This document shows, in pieces, positions 1 through 8,109 of a DNA stretch of 14,564 nt (the stretch's first letter is position 1; each line of letters opens with the position of its first letter). Under the pieces are notes generated by a model. It searched no databases and had not been told where the DNA came from. It saw nothing but the letters and a program-made list of their open reading frames with translations. The stretch is from Deltaproteobacteria bacterium (GTDB lineage Bacteria > Desulfobacterota > GWC2-55-46). Location: contig JACREV010000085.1 in NCBI GenBank assembly GCA_016218095.1, forward strand, positions 1 through 14,564. The letters run 5' to 3'. The translations under genes and the position numbers were made by a program.

Positions 1-741
1 GCGGCGGACGAAGGCGCGAAGATAATCGCGCTTCCCCAGCTATTTCACCTCCGCTGGTTCCCCCACGTCATAAACCAGAAGGGGTTCGCGCTCGCCGAGA
101 CGGCAGACGGCAGGACCGTGACTTTTTTAAGGGAGCTCGCCCTGAAGAAAAAGGCGGTCATCGTCGCCCCCGTATTCGAGGCGGTCTCAGGCGACCACTT
201 CAACACAGCCTTTGTAATAGGGCCTGACGGGGAGATAATCGGCAGATACCGGAAGATGCACATCCCGCAACTCCCGCTATGGGAGGAAAAGGCGTATTTC
301 AAGCCCGGCGACCTCGGCTTCCCGGTCTTCAAGACGCCGTTTGCCACCATCGGCGTGCAGATCTGCTGGGACATATTCTTCCCCGAGGGGTTCAGGATAC
401 TTGCGTTGAAGGGCGCGGAGATAGTGTTCGCCCCGACGGCGTCGGCCTTCTATCACTCCCACAGGAAGTGGGAGAGGGCGATCGCCGCGGCCTCCCACGC
501 CAACGGCATCTACATCTTCAGGGTGAACAGGACCGGCAGGGAGGAAAAGCAGGAGTTCTACGGCAGGAGCTTCTGCGCCGGGCCTGACGGGGAGTTCACG
601 ACAAAGCCGTCGGGTACGAGCGCGGGGATAGTCCTTGCGGACGTCGACCTCTCGGAGATAGCCGTAAACCGCGACGAATGGGTCTTCATGAAGGACAGAA
701 GGCCAGGGGAATACAAAGAGTTGATCGAGGAAAAACCATGA
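1..741 (+). CDS. Carbon-nitrogen hydrolase (nitrilase superfamily), 5' end missing; N-carbamoylputrescine amidase-like
   Basis: The reading frame is open from base 1 and gives 246 residues; family members are usually about 280-300, so the first 35-50 are off the window. The fold is recognised from the Lys motif YRKMHIP, the second Glu in PLWEEKAYF, and the nucleophile Cys in GVQICWDIFFPEGFR. The end, EWVFMKDRRPGEY, resembles N-carbamoylputrescine amidases, which make putrescine from N-carbamoylputrescine in the cytoplasm. Substrate assignment is inference. An oddity: the block that normally reads LPELF, carrying the first catalytic Glu, reads LPQLF here (codon cag at 37-39). The stop overlaps the argS start as ATGA at 738-741, so the two genes are co-transcribed and probably translationally coupled. 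Confidence 0.9.
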   Translation, partial: AADEGAKIIALPQLFHLRWFPHVINQKGFALAETADGRTVTFLRELALKKKAVIVAPVFEAVSGDHFNTAFVIGPDGEIIGRYRKMHIPQLPLWEEKAYFKPGDLGFPVFKTPFATIGVQICWDIFFPEGFRILALKGAEIVFAPTASAFYHSHRKWERAIAAASHANGIYIFRVNRTGREEKQEFYGRSFCAGPDGEFTTKPSGTSAGIVLADVDLSEIAVNRDEWVFMKDRRPGEYKELIEEKP

Positions 742-2378
742 GGCGCTCGGCGATAGACATGGTCCGCATCGCCGTGGTGGCCGCCCAAAAGGACGGCGCC
801 CTAAAGACTGAGTGCCTGCCCGGGATAATAATAGAGAAGCCGAAGAAGGAAGAGTTCGGGGACTTTTCGACGAATATCGCGATGCTCCTCGCGCCGGTTG
901 AGAAAAAGGCGCCGAGGGAGATAGCCTCTCTCATAGCCGAGAGGATAAAGTCCCTCCCGGAGGTCGAAAAGTGCGAGGTCGCGGGCCCCGGCTTCATCAA
1001 TATATTTCTGAAGAGGTCCTACTGGACCGAGGTCCTTGAGGAGATCATAAGGAAGGGCGACGGGTTCGGGAGGAGCGAGGCGGGGAAGGACAAGACCGTC
1101 CAGATAGAGTTCGTCTCGGCCAACCCGACAGGCCCCCTCCACATAGGCCACGGCAGGGGCGCGGCGGTCGGGGATTCCCTTTCAAGGGTGCTCAAGGCCG
1201 CGGGGTTCGATGTCGTCCGCGAGTATTACATAAACGACGCCGGCAGGCAGGTAAGGACTCTCGGCGCGTCCGTAAGGCTCCGTATGGATGAGTTGCAGGG
1301 AAAGGCGATAACCATACCCGAGGACTTCTACAAGGGCGGGTATGTAAAGGAAATAGCGCGTGAGTACCTCGACAAATACCCCGACGTACAGGGGCCTGAC
1401 ATACAGGAGTACGCCTGTAACGCGATGCTCTCAGCGATAAGGAAGGACCTCGACGACTTCGGGGTGGCGTTCGACGAATGGTTCAGCGAAAGGTCGCTCG
1501 ATGAAAAAGGGCTCGTAGCCTCCACCATCGAGGAGCTCAAAAGGCTCGGCCATATATACGAGTCCGAAGGCGCGCTCTGGTTCAGGACGACCGCGTTCGG
1601 CGACGACAAGGACAGGGTCCTTATAAAGGCAGACGGCGAGAGGACCTACTTCGCCTCAGACATCGCCTATCACAGGGAGAAGATAAAGAAGGGATTTACG
1701 ACGCTCGTCAACATCTGGGGCGCCGACCACCACGGGTACGAGGGGAGGATCAGGGCGCTCCTTAAGGCCTTCGGCCACGACGATACTGTCCTGAAGATAA
1801 TATTCATACAGCTCGTGGCCCTTCTCCGTAACGGCGTGCCTGTCGCCATGGGCAAGAGGGAGGGCGAGTTCGTGACCTTAAGGCAGGTGATGGACGAGGT
1901 CGGGCGCGACGCCTGCAGGTTCTTCTTCCTCATGAGGAAAGCGGACGCGCACCTCGACTTCGACCTCGAGCTCGCGAAGAGCCAGGCCCCTGAAAACCCG
2001 GTCTACTATGTCCAGTACTGTCACGCGAGGATTCATTCGATAATAGGCTTTGCGAAGGAGAAGGGTTTGACCCTTAAGGACCACTTCGATTCAGACCTGC
2101 TCGCCAGGCTCGACCAGAAGGAAGAGATAGAGATAATAAGACGCTTGAGCGCCTTCGAGGAGACGATAGAGAAGAGCGCTCTTAACATGGAGCCGCACAG
2201 GATCACATTTTATCTCATGGAGCTCGCCGGGCTCTTCCACCCTTACTACAACAAGACCCGCGTCGTGACAGACGACCCGGTTTTGACGGACGCGCGCCTC
2301 CTCTTCTGCAAGGCCGTCGGCACTGTCGTGGCGAACGGTCTTAACCTCCTCGGCGTATCCGCGCCGGTAAAGATGTAG
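738..2378 (+). CDS. argS: Arginyl-tRNA synthetase
   Basis: A class I aminoacyl-tRNA synthetase of 546 residues that charges tRNA-Arg in the cytoplasm. The N-terminal additional domain spans roughly residues 1-100. The catalytic signature ANPTGPLHIGH sits near 129-138. The KMSKS-equivalent loop reads MGKREGEFVTL near 371-381. The C-terminal anticodon-binding DALR domain ends in LMELAGLFHPYYNKTRVV followed by VSAPVKM. Length is normal for bacterial ArgS. I chose the ATG at 738, preceded by GAGGA and overlapping the upstream stop as ATGA. An in-frame ATG at 678 exists but lies deep inside the amidase gene and adds a non-homologous leader. The gene converges on the minus-strand operon with only 34 bp between the two stops, and I see no clear terminator hairpin there. 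Confidence 0.97.
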   Translation: MRRSAIDMVRIAVVAAQKDGALKTECLPGIIIEKPKKEEFGDFSTNIAMLLAPVEKKAPREIASLIAERIKSLPEVEKCEVAGPGFINIFLKRSYWTEVLEEIIRKGDGFGRSEAGKDKTVQIEFVSANPTGPLHIGHGRGAAVGDSLSRVLKAAGFDVVREYYINDAGRQVRTLGASVRLRMDELQGKAITIPEDFYKGGYVKEIAREYLDKYPDVQGPDIQEYACNAMLSAIRKDLDDFGVAFDEWFSERSLDEKGLVASTIEELKRLGHIYESEGALWFRTTAFGDDKDRVLIKADGERTYFASDIAYHREKIKKGFTTLVNIWGADHHGYEGRIRALLKAFGHDDTVLKIIFIQLVALLRNGVPVAMGKREGEFVTLRQVMDEVGRDACRFFFLMRKADAHLDFDLELAKSQAPENPVYYVQYCHARIHSIIGFAKEKGLTLKDHFDSDLLARLDQKEEIEIIRRLSAFEETIEKSALNMEPHRITFYLMELAGLFHPYYNKTRVVTDDPVLTDARLLFCKAVGTVVANGLNLLGVSAPVKM

Positions 2379-2412
2379 CTCGTTATCCCCCAAAACACCT
2401 TTCATTCATACA

Positions 2413-3285
2413 TCACGCGGTAGCCGGAAAGATTTTCGAGAGCGCGTAGGCAGGGACGAAAAACAGCGCGACCGAGAGCCCGGAGGACAGGTCCTGCGCC
2501 CCTGCCGCGTACGACGCGTCAAGGAGCGGTATCCCTATGACGAGCGCGGCCGCTCCGCGCGCCGCGACCCGTGATGAGGCCGAGTGCAGCGCCTCATCGA
2601 GGTTCACCCCCGTATACAGGCCGTATAGGGCGAGAAAGACAAACGCGCCGGCCCCGATGATGCCGAGCTCCCTCAGTGTGAATATGGCGATCGCCGCCGC
2701 GCACCACCCCGCCACGATAAAACCCTTTCTCGCTGAAGAGCCTTTGTGCCTGACCCTACCAAGGGCCGTAATCGATATCACGATGAAGAGAGTCGTTGCC
2801 GGGAATAGAAGACGCTCATCAAATGAGACGGCCCCCGCGGTCATCCCGAGGACGAGGTTCAACGCCCTCATGATCCCCATGCTCAGGGGGCCCAGGACCG
2901 CGTTTGCCCTTGACAGGAAGTTGTAGACGAGGACGAGCGCGACTATCAGAAGGGCGACGACGAGGCTCCCCGCCCCGGCGAGGAAGGCGAGGTAGAGCCC
3001 GATTGAGAGGAGCGCGAGCATAAGGGTGACAGCGCCGTTTGCGGAGACCGCGCCCGACGGTATCGGGCGCTCCGGCCTCTCTGTCGCGTCTTCATTCCTG
3101 TCGCATATGTCGTTCAGGACGCACCCGCCCGAGTATATCGCCGCGCTCGAAAGGACGAGGAAGAGGAGCGCCGTCCCGTCAACGGACGATGACGAGGCGA
3201 TAAGGCATCCCGCCACGGCGTCAGCCATGGCCGTGAACGCGCGAGGGACGCGCAAGAGCCTTAGATACCCGTATATCGTTTTCAT
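2413..3285 (-). CDS. eboC: UbiA-like membrane prenyltransferase homologue, EboC type
   Basis: A 290-residue, strongly hydrophobic polytopic membrane protein with about eight or nine helices. The first UbiA aspartate motif is present (NDICDRNEDATERPERPIPSG, split over residues 58-78: N58, D59, D62, D66, then the PIPSG turn). UbiA enzymes join a polyprenyl diphosphate to an acceptor at the membrane. The position where the second Asp-rich motif is expected reads ALGRVRHKGSSARKG, basic rather than acidic, so the chemistry may differ. This is the last gene of the operon, 65 bp after the TatD-like gene. No good ribosome site precedes the ATG, so the start is less certain than the frame. The EboC name rests on family resemblance plus the adjacent TatD-like and TIM-barrel genes. 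Confidence 0.85.
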   Translation of the reverse strand: MKTIYGYLRLLRVPRAFTAMADAVAGCLIASSSSVDGTALLFLVLSSAAIYSGGCVLNDICDRNEDATERPERPIPSGAVSANGAVTLMLALLSIGLYLAFLAGAGSLVVALLIVALVLVYNFLSRANAVLGPLSMGIMRALNLVLGMTAGAVSFDERLLFPATTLFIVISITALGRVRHKGSSARKGFIVAGWCAAAIAIFTLRELGIIGAGAFVFLALYGLYTGVNLDEALHSASSRVAARGAAALVIGIPLLDASYAAGAQDLSSGLSVALFFVPAYALSKIFPATA

Positions 3286-3350
3286 GGCACAGGGCCAATT
3301 TGATTTGTTCAGTTTAAAGCTGTTTGCGGCGTTTCAGTCTCTCCGGGGCA

Positions 3351-4151
3351 TCACGCCTTGAGATCGAAACGCGGCGAACGGGAGAAGAACTCAAAGGGGT
3401 TCCGGAAGGCTATCCTCTCTATTTCGGACTCGGGGAAGAGGCCGCTCTTTCTCATCTGCATGCAGACCTTCGGCACCGCGAGCGGGTCCGAGTACCCCCA
3501 GTCTGCCGAGCCGTTCACTATCATCTTCCTCGTCCCGTGGCGCTCGAGCATATCGACGGCGCGCTCTGCGCTCAACTTGGTCGCATAATATACGGTCAAC
3601 CCGGCCCAGCAATTCGTGGAAAGGGTCAGCTCTATCGTCTCTTCGGTGTTGTGGTCTATTACTATCCTCTCCTCATCGACGTCCTCTTCCTTTATGATCG
3701 ATATTATCCGCTCTATCCCCTTCTTCTTGTCGTGATGCGGCGAATGGACGACCACCGGCATGGAGCGTTCCTCCGCCATCCGGAGCTGGAGCCTGAAGGC
3801 CTCCTCCTCTTCCCTTGTTATGAGGTCTAGGCCTATCTCCCCGACACCGACGACGCGCTCCCTCTCCAGATACCCCTCCATCGCGCCTATGACGTGGCGC
3901 GCGATAGTCGAGCGGGCCTCCTTGGGGTTAAGGCCTATCATCACGTAGTGCCTTATGCCGTACTCGAGCGCGCGCCGGGTCTCGTGGGATATCATCTGCT
4001 CCCAGTAGTCCTCGAAAGACGCTACGGCCCTCTTGTCTATCCCGGCCCAGAACGACGGCTCCACGCACGCGACGATCCCGGAAACGGACATGTTGTGGTA
4101 GTCGTCGGTCGTCCTCGAAACGGTGTGGATGTGAGGCTCTATTATCCGCAT
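3351..4151 (-). CDS. TatD-like metal-dependent hydrolase (EboB-like position)
   Basis: A 266-residue cytoplasmic amidohydrolase-fold protein. Metal ligands are readable in order: HxH in EPHIHT (H7, H9), Glu in VGEIGLD (E105), His in VVVHSPHHD (H136), His in IVIDHNTEE (H167) and Asp in GSADWGYSD (D217). This is the full TatD-type constellation, so the enzyme should be active. The substrate cannot be read from sequence: TatD proteins are usually DNases, but members inside metabolic clusters such as ebo/edb are presumed to act on a pathway intermediate. The ATG at 4151 has a GGGGG tract just upstream. The gene lies 42 bp after the TIM-barrel gene and 65 bp before the UbiA-like gene. Confidence 0.88.
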   Translation of the reverse strand: MRIIEPHIHTVSRTTDDYHNMSVSGIVACVEPSFWAGIDKRAVASFEDYWEQMISHETRRALEYGIRHYVMIGLNPKEARSTIARHVIGAMEGYLERERVVGVGEIGLDLITREEEEAFRLQLRMAEERSMPVVVHSPHHDKKKGIERIISIIKEEDVDEERIVIDHNTEETIELTLSTNCWAGLTVYYATKLSAERAVDMLERHGTRKMIVNGSADWGYSDPLAVPKVCMQMRKSGLFPESEIERIAFRNPFEFFSRSPRFDLKA

Positions 4152-4193
4152 GTCGCCCCCATGATTGTGCGAGGCCTTGTCGAAGGATCATTT

Positions 4194-5033
4194 TTATAAC
4201 AGCCTCTCCAGATACTCGTACGCCTTTTTGGCCGCGGCCTCGGGCTCTTCCGAATATGTATAGAGCTCGACGGTTATGAAGCCGTTGTAGTTGTATTTCC
4301 TGTGGAGACTGAAGAGCCTGGCGAAGTCCATGTCCCCGAGGCCCGGGATGAGGTGAAAGTGGACCCTCCCCTTTATGTCCTCGAGGTGGACGTGGAAGAC
4401 CCTGTCGCAGAGCCTCTCGAATACGGCCTCGGGGTCTTCCCCGACGCAGTGGCTGTGGCCGAGGTCGAGGTTCGCTCCTATGTAAGCGGAGGGGATCCTG
4501 TCTATGAGGGCGCGTAGCTCGGTAGAGTATTCGATCAGAAGCCCCGGCTCGTACTCAACCCCTATGCGGACGCCGTTTTCTTCGGCGTACCGGGCTATCT
4601 CGGAGAGCGACGCCTTCAGGTGCGCGGTCCCCTCTTCGGGTGTTGAGCCCGGATATATGTGTCCCGAGGTGACGGAGACGTTTTGGCAGTCGAGCTCGCG
4701 AGAGAGGTCCACGCATCGCTTCGTGTATTCAATCCGCCATCTTCTTGCCTGCTCGTCCGGCGAGGAGAGCGAAGGCTCCAGAAGCGGGTCCCAGTACGGG
4801 CCATACCCGCAATATCCCCTGACGGTATTGGCGTTTATGTTCGAGACCTCTATGCCGGTCTCGACAACCGCCCTTCTTACCTCTTCGATCGTAGTCATGT
4901 CGACGTCGTCCATGAAGAGGTGCGGCACGTCGGCGAGTATCTCCACCCCCGCGTACCCGACGGAGGCGATCTTCCTTACGGCCTCGGCGGCCGTGTATCC
5001 GGTGAATGCGTTGGTGCTGAAAGATAGTTTCAT
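4194..5033 (-). CDS. Sugar phosphate isomerase/epimerase-like TIM barrel (xylose isomerase-like)
   Basis: A 279-residue AP-endonuclease-2/xylose-isomerase-like barrel. Typical features are the N-terminal strand MKLSFSTNAF, GYAGVEILADVPH near 26-38, and candidate metal ligands E160 or E162 (IGVEYEPG), D190 with H193/H195 (NLDLGHSH), H214/H216 (FHVHLEDIKG) and E256 (ITVELY). Relatives include IolE/IolI-type inosose enzymes and the barrel protein of ebo clusters. Being directly after an inositol-phosphate synthase makes a cyclitol or sugar-phosphate substrate plausible, but this is inference. The ATG at 5033 overlaps the upstream stop as ATGA (5030-5033), indicating coupling. The frame stays open upstream to about 5648, but that extension is arginine-rich and out of frame within the synthase gene, so I rejected it. 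Confidence 0.9.
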   Translation of the reverse strand: MKLSFSTNAFTGYTAAEAVRKIASVGYAGVEILADVPHLFMDDVDMTTIEEVRRAVVETGIEVSNINANTVRGYCGYGPYWDPLLEPSLSSPDEQARRWRIEYTKRCVDLSRELDCQNVSVTSGHIYPGSTPEEGTAHLKASLSEIARYAEENGVRIGVEYEPGLLIEYSTELRALIDRIPSAYIGANLDLGHSHCVGEDPEAVFERLCDRVFHVHLEDIKGRVHFHLIPGLGDMDFARLFSLHRKYNYNGFITVELYTYSEEPEAAAKKAYEYLERLL

Positions 5034-6235
5034 CCCGCCACCCTTTCCGCGCTTGCGGCGTTTGCGTATTCGACGAGGAGCCTGTGCTGGTCGTGAAGGC
5101 AGTGGGCCTCTACCCCTAAGGGCGCCTTGAAGAACGAGGCGAGGTGCGTCATGAGCCCCGCCTCCCCCCTCCTTTTGGCGAGCACGGAGAGCCTTGCGAG
5201 GTCGAGGACGAGCGGCGCGGCGAGGATGGAGTCGAACCCCTGCCAGACGAACTGCATGGTCATCTTCGCTCCCATGAAGCCCTTGAAGTGGATGAAGTTC
5301 CAGGCCGTCTTCTGGTCGTCGAGCGAAGGCACATAGTGTATATGGACTCTCGAGTGCGGCGTGTAGCCCAATGCCTTCGGCAGGAGCGCGTCCTTGGAGA
5401 TTATCTTCGATTCCCTGTTCTCCGGCGTATCGAGCACCTGCCCGTCCATGTTGCCGAGCATGTTGAACCCCTCCCAGCTCAAGACCTCGAGGTTCCGGCA
5501 GACGAACATCGGGACGAGCGCGGACTTCACCAGCGTCTCGCCGGTCTTGCCGTCGTTGCCCATGACCGGGACCGCGTTTTCCTCCGCGAGCCTGACAATG
5601 CCCGGCACGAGCGCGCCGTTCGAAGGGGTGAAGTTGACGTACGGGCACCCTTCGAGGACGGCGGCGAGCGCATATAAGGTAGAGGCGCGTATCATCTCCT
5701 TTCTGTCATCGTCTACGGCAAGGAGAAGCCCTTCGGGTGTGGAGAGGATGCCGGAGGCCTCTATCGGCGGCTCGGTCGAGGCGAGGTTTATGACCACCGC
5801 CTCGTCTACCGAGTTACGCTTTTTAAAATCTGCGATATCCGAGCGGAGCTTCCTCAACTGGTCCTTAAGGTGAGACTCGGGCGCGGCGTTTCTTGCGAGC
5901 GACTCTATCGCCCTGCCGCAGTTCGTCGCGTACCCCCTGTAGAAGTTCGCCTGATTATCGGCGAGCTCGGCCTTTATCGCCGAGAGCACCTCCTCCCCGA
6001 GATTGACGCTCTTTATGAACCTCTCCGCGCTCTGAAGGGCCGTTGCGTCCCTTACGTCCCACCCGCCGAAGACCATCTCCTCGGGCTCGGGAAGCCCGAG
6101 AGATGAGAACTCCTTCGCCTCGGTCACCATCCCGGTCCTCTCGCAGAGGCCTTTTTTGAGAGAGGCCGCCCCGGCGAGGACCGCCGCCGATATGTAGCCC
6201 GAAGCGCCTATAAACAATACGCCTGTTCTATTCAT
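5030..6235 (-). CDS. ino1: Inositol-3-phosphate synthase
   Basis: A 401-residue NAD-dependent cyclase that converts glucose 6-phosphate to 1D-myo-inositol 3-phosphate. The N-terminal Rossmann segment is VLFIGASGYISAAVLAG (6-22). The synthase core shows PYVNFTPSNG (198-207), MGNDGKTGETLVKS (225-238), NMLGNMDGQVLD (258-269) and ESKIISKD (275-282), then a segment corresponding to the K-x-A-x-N region (VPSLDDQKTAWNF, 302-314). Lysines in the last three motifs match catalytic lysines of the family. Length is typical of prokaryotic enzymes. A GGGG-containing site precedes the ATG. It begins 34 bp after the cytochrome gene and overlaps the next gene by 4 bp. In ebo clusters the equivalent cyclase is dehydroquinate-synthase-like, so its presence here is notable. 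Confidence 0.93.
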   Translation of the reverse strand: MNRTGVLFIGASGYISAAVLAGAASLKKGLCERTGMVTEAKEFSSLGLPEPEEMVFGGWDVRDATALQSAERFIKSVNLGEEVLSAIKAELADNQANFYRGYATNCGRAIESLARNAAPESHLKDQLRKLRSDIADFKKRNSVDEAVVINLASTEPPIEASGILSTPEGLLLAVDDDRKEMIRASTLYALAAVLEGCPYVNFTPSNGALVPGIVRLAEENAVPVMGNDGKTGETLVKSALVPMFVCRNLEVLSWEGFNMLGNMDGQVLDTPENRESKIISKDALLPKALGYTPHSRVHIHYVPSLDDQKTAWNFIHFKGFMGAKMTMQFVWQGFDSILAAPLVLDLARLSVLAKRRGEAGLMTHLASFFKAPLGVEAHCLHDQHRLLVEYANAASAERVAG

Positions 6236-6269
6236 TCATTGACCCCGCGTGTTGTTTGGACGGCTTGCG

Positions 6270-6632
6270 TCAGTGTCTGCGAAGCGCCTTTAGATACGAT
6301 ACGAGGTCATCAAGCTCGCTGTCGCTTATATGCTCATTCGGGAACGACGGCATCGCGCCTATCCCTTTTCTCACCTGGAATTTTATGAGGAACCCGGGGA
6401 GCGGCTTGTTGTTGATCGCCGGGCCGAGCCCGGCCTCGCCTCCGGGGTGGCACTGGGAGCAGTTTTCCTCAAAGACCTTTTTGCCTCGCGCGATGTGGGG
6501 CTGAGAGTCGTCAAATGGGCCTGCGACAGGCGCGCCCCTCCTTGCCGAACCGCACCCGCACCCCCACCCGGAGACGACGAGGGAGGCGGCTATCGAAAGC
6601 ATCAGCACCCTCCTCATCTGCGCCCCTTTCAT
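6270..6632 (-). CDS. Small c-type cytochrome, probable lipoprotein
   Basis: A 120-residue monohaem class I cytochrome c. The haem site is CSQCH at 58-62, with M94 (GIGAMPSF) as the likely sixth ligand and a C-terminal helix SDSELDDLVSYLKAL, as in short electron carriers. The N-terminus is a signal peptide ending in GWGCGCG, so it could be lipidated or simply exported; the lipobox is imperfect. The ATG at 6632 overlaps the upstream stop as ATGA (6629-6632). An alternative ATG at 6617 (MRRVLML) has a better-spaced AAGGGG site and may be the true start. Coupling to the sorbosone-dehydrogenase-like gene suggests that it accepts electrons from that enzyme on the periplasmic side. Confidence 0.9.
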   Translation of the reverse strand: MKGAQMRRVLMLSIAASLVVSGWGCGCGSARRGAPVAGPFDDSQPHIARGKKVFEENCSQCHPGGEAGLGPAINNKPLPGFLIKFQVRKGIGAMPSFPNEHISDSELDDLVSYLKALRRH

Positions 6633-8098
6633 CTCCCCGGCTCTTTTTTAGTTATACGCCAGACGACCCCCGTAGCCGTGCTCGGGTGCGCGCCTTCCTC
6701 GTCATGCAGAAGGACCCCGAAGTCGACTATGTAGAGGGCCGTGCCGTCGGCGTTGAAACGCGCGGCTATGGGCCGCTCGAGGCCGCCCTTCTTGAGCTTT
6801 GACGCCGGGCCGTTCGTCTTGCCCTTGTTTACCGCGAACTCCTCGACGCTCCCTGTCTTCACGTTCACGCGGACCACCTTGAAGCCGACCGGGGCGAGTA
6901 CCTTCCCGGTTGTCGGGGCCTCGTCCCCGAACTGGGCTACGAATGCCTCGCCCTTGAAGCCGAAGCCGCTGTTCCTGGAAAAATCGAGCCCGTCGGAAGA
7001 CGAATGGACCGCGAAGACTGCTGCGGGCTTTGGGGGCCTGCCCGGCGGCTCCGAGAAGACGAGCCCCGGTTTCTCCTTCCTGGCGGGCTTGTAATGGTCG
7101 TGCTCATCTAACGCAGTTTCCCCGTGAAAATCCGGCCAGCCGTACCACTGGCCTTCCTTCACCTCCCAGAGGAGGTCGCCCGCGCCGAAGACAGGGCGGC
7201 TCCCGCGCTCGTCATAGGAGTTGTCGGTAGCGAAGAGCTTGCCCTCGGGAGAGAATGCGAGCCCGAAAGGGTTCCTGAAACCCCAGGCCACGAGTTCCGG
7301 AGGGCCGCCTTCCAGTGACACGCGCATCACGGCCCCGTTGCACGGGACTGCGCCCTTTATCACCTCGCCCGGCCCGGTCTTCCTGCCGAAGGGTGAGAAC
7401 GCTCCCGTTCCGACCTTCTCTTTCGAGGCGGGGTCGAGGAAATCCTTCGTCTCGTAATTGAGGCCCTTGAGCTTTACGTCCCTGCACGGGATGTCGTGGA
7501 AGTCAGGATATCTCCTCGCCCAGCCGAATTGGAAGTTGTCCTCGCCGACGACCCCGGAATTTGTCGCGACCCCGACCCCGAAGTAGAGCATGCCGTCAAG
7601 GCCGACGGCCGGGCCGTTGGTGTGGTGGTCGCCTTTGGAGGGCAGGCCGTCCACAAGGGGCGAGATATCCCCTTCAGGGGTTATTTTAAGGATCCTGCCG
7701 CCGTCGAGCTCGCCGCCCTCCGCGACGTAGAAGTTCCCCTTGTAGAAGGTAACTCCCGTCCAGGGGCCGTTCTTGCCGCCTTCGGCGACGATAGAGGTCG
7801 TCCCGTCTTTTTCAATGCGCAAGAGCCTCGGGGTCGTCCACACCTCTCCGTAGGAGTACCCGGCTTCGACGACGTAGGCCCTTCCCCTCCCGTCAAAGGC
7901 GATGCCGGTCGGGAAGGTGAGCTCGCGGGCGATCGACTCTATCCTGTACCCGTCAGGCACGGCTATGTCGTTGCTGTTCACTATCCTCGGCCGGTTGAAC
8001 TCCGTCTGGCCGCCTCCGGCTGATGAGCGCATCTTGTAACAGCCCGAAAGACCGCCGGCGAGCGAGAGCGCGAGGAGCGCGCCTAAAAACTTTTTCAT
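6629..8098 (-). CDS. Sorbosone dehydrogenase-like (PQQ-type) beta-propeller lipoprotein
   Basis: A 489-residue exported protein. The signal peptide MKKFLGALLALSLAGGLSGC ends in a good lipobox (LSGC). The body carries propeller blades of the NHL/sugar-dehydrogenase type: PTGIAFDGRGRAYVVEAGY, VTFYKGNFYVAEGG, VAWGFRNPFGLAFSPEGKL, WYGWPDFHG and ARFNADGTALYIVDFG. The family oxidises sugars or aldehydes in the periplasm and passes electrons to a cytochrome c, consistent with the coupled cytochrome gene downstream. Cofactor and substrate cannot be read from sequence. I prefer the ATG at 8098 (MKK, GAGGG seven bases upstream). A second ATG at 8113 adds five residues and overlaps the stop of a leader ORF, so it could also be used. 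It is the first full gene of the minus-strand operon. Confidence 0.88.
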   Translation of the reverse strand: MKKFLGALLALSLAGGLSGCYKMRSSAGGGQTEFNRPRIVNSNDIAVPDGYRIESIARELTFPTGIAFDGRGRAYVVEAGYSYGEVWTTPRLLRIEKDGTTSIVAEGGKNGPWTGVTFYKGNFYVAEGGELDGGRILKITPEGDISPLVDGLPSKGDHHTNGPAVGLDGMLYFGVGVATNSGVVGEDNFQFGWARRYPDFHDIPCRDVKLKGLNYETKDFLDPASKEKVGTGAFSPFGRKTGPGEVIKGAVPCNGAVMRVSLEGGPPELVAWGFRNPFGLAFSPEGKLFATDNSYDERGSRPVFGAGDLLWEVKEGQWYGWPDFHGETALDEHDHYKPARKEKPGLVFSEPPGRPPKPAAVFAVHSSSDGLDFSRNSGFGFKGEAFVAQFGDEAPTTGKVLAPVGFKVVRVNVKTGSVEEFAVNKGKTNGPASKLKKGGLERPIAARFNADGTALYIVDFGVLLHDEEGAHPSTATGVVWRITKKEPGR

Positions 8099-8109
8099 GG
8101 CGTAGTCCC

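Noticed and set aside
2379..2412. Terminator between convergent argS and the minus-strand operon
   Set aside because: The 34-bp gap has no inverted repeat with a T-run in either direction.
5034..5648. N-terminal extension of the TIM-barrel gene
   Set aside because: Arginine-rich, low-complexity translation lying out of frame inside the inositol synthase gene. The ATG at 5033 with an ATGA overlap gives a normal family N-terminus.
7496..8023. Long plus-strand frame antisense to the sorbosone-dehydrogenase-like gene
   Set aside because: GC-rich genes leave open antisense frames. Its translation shows no domain, while the opposite strand has a complete lipoprotein with propeller blades.
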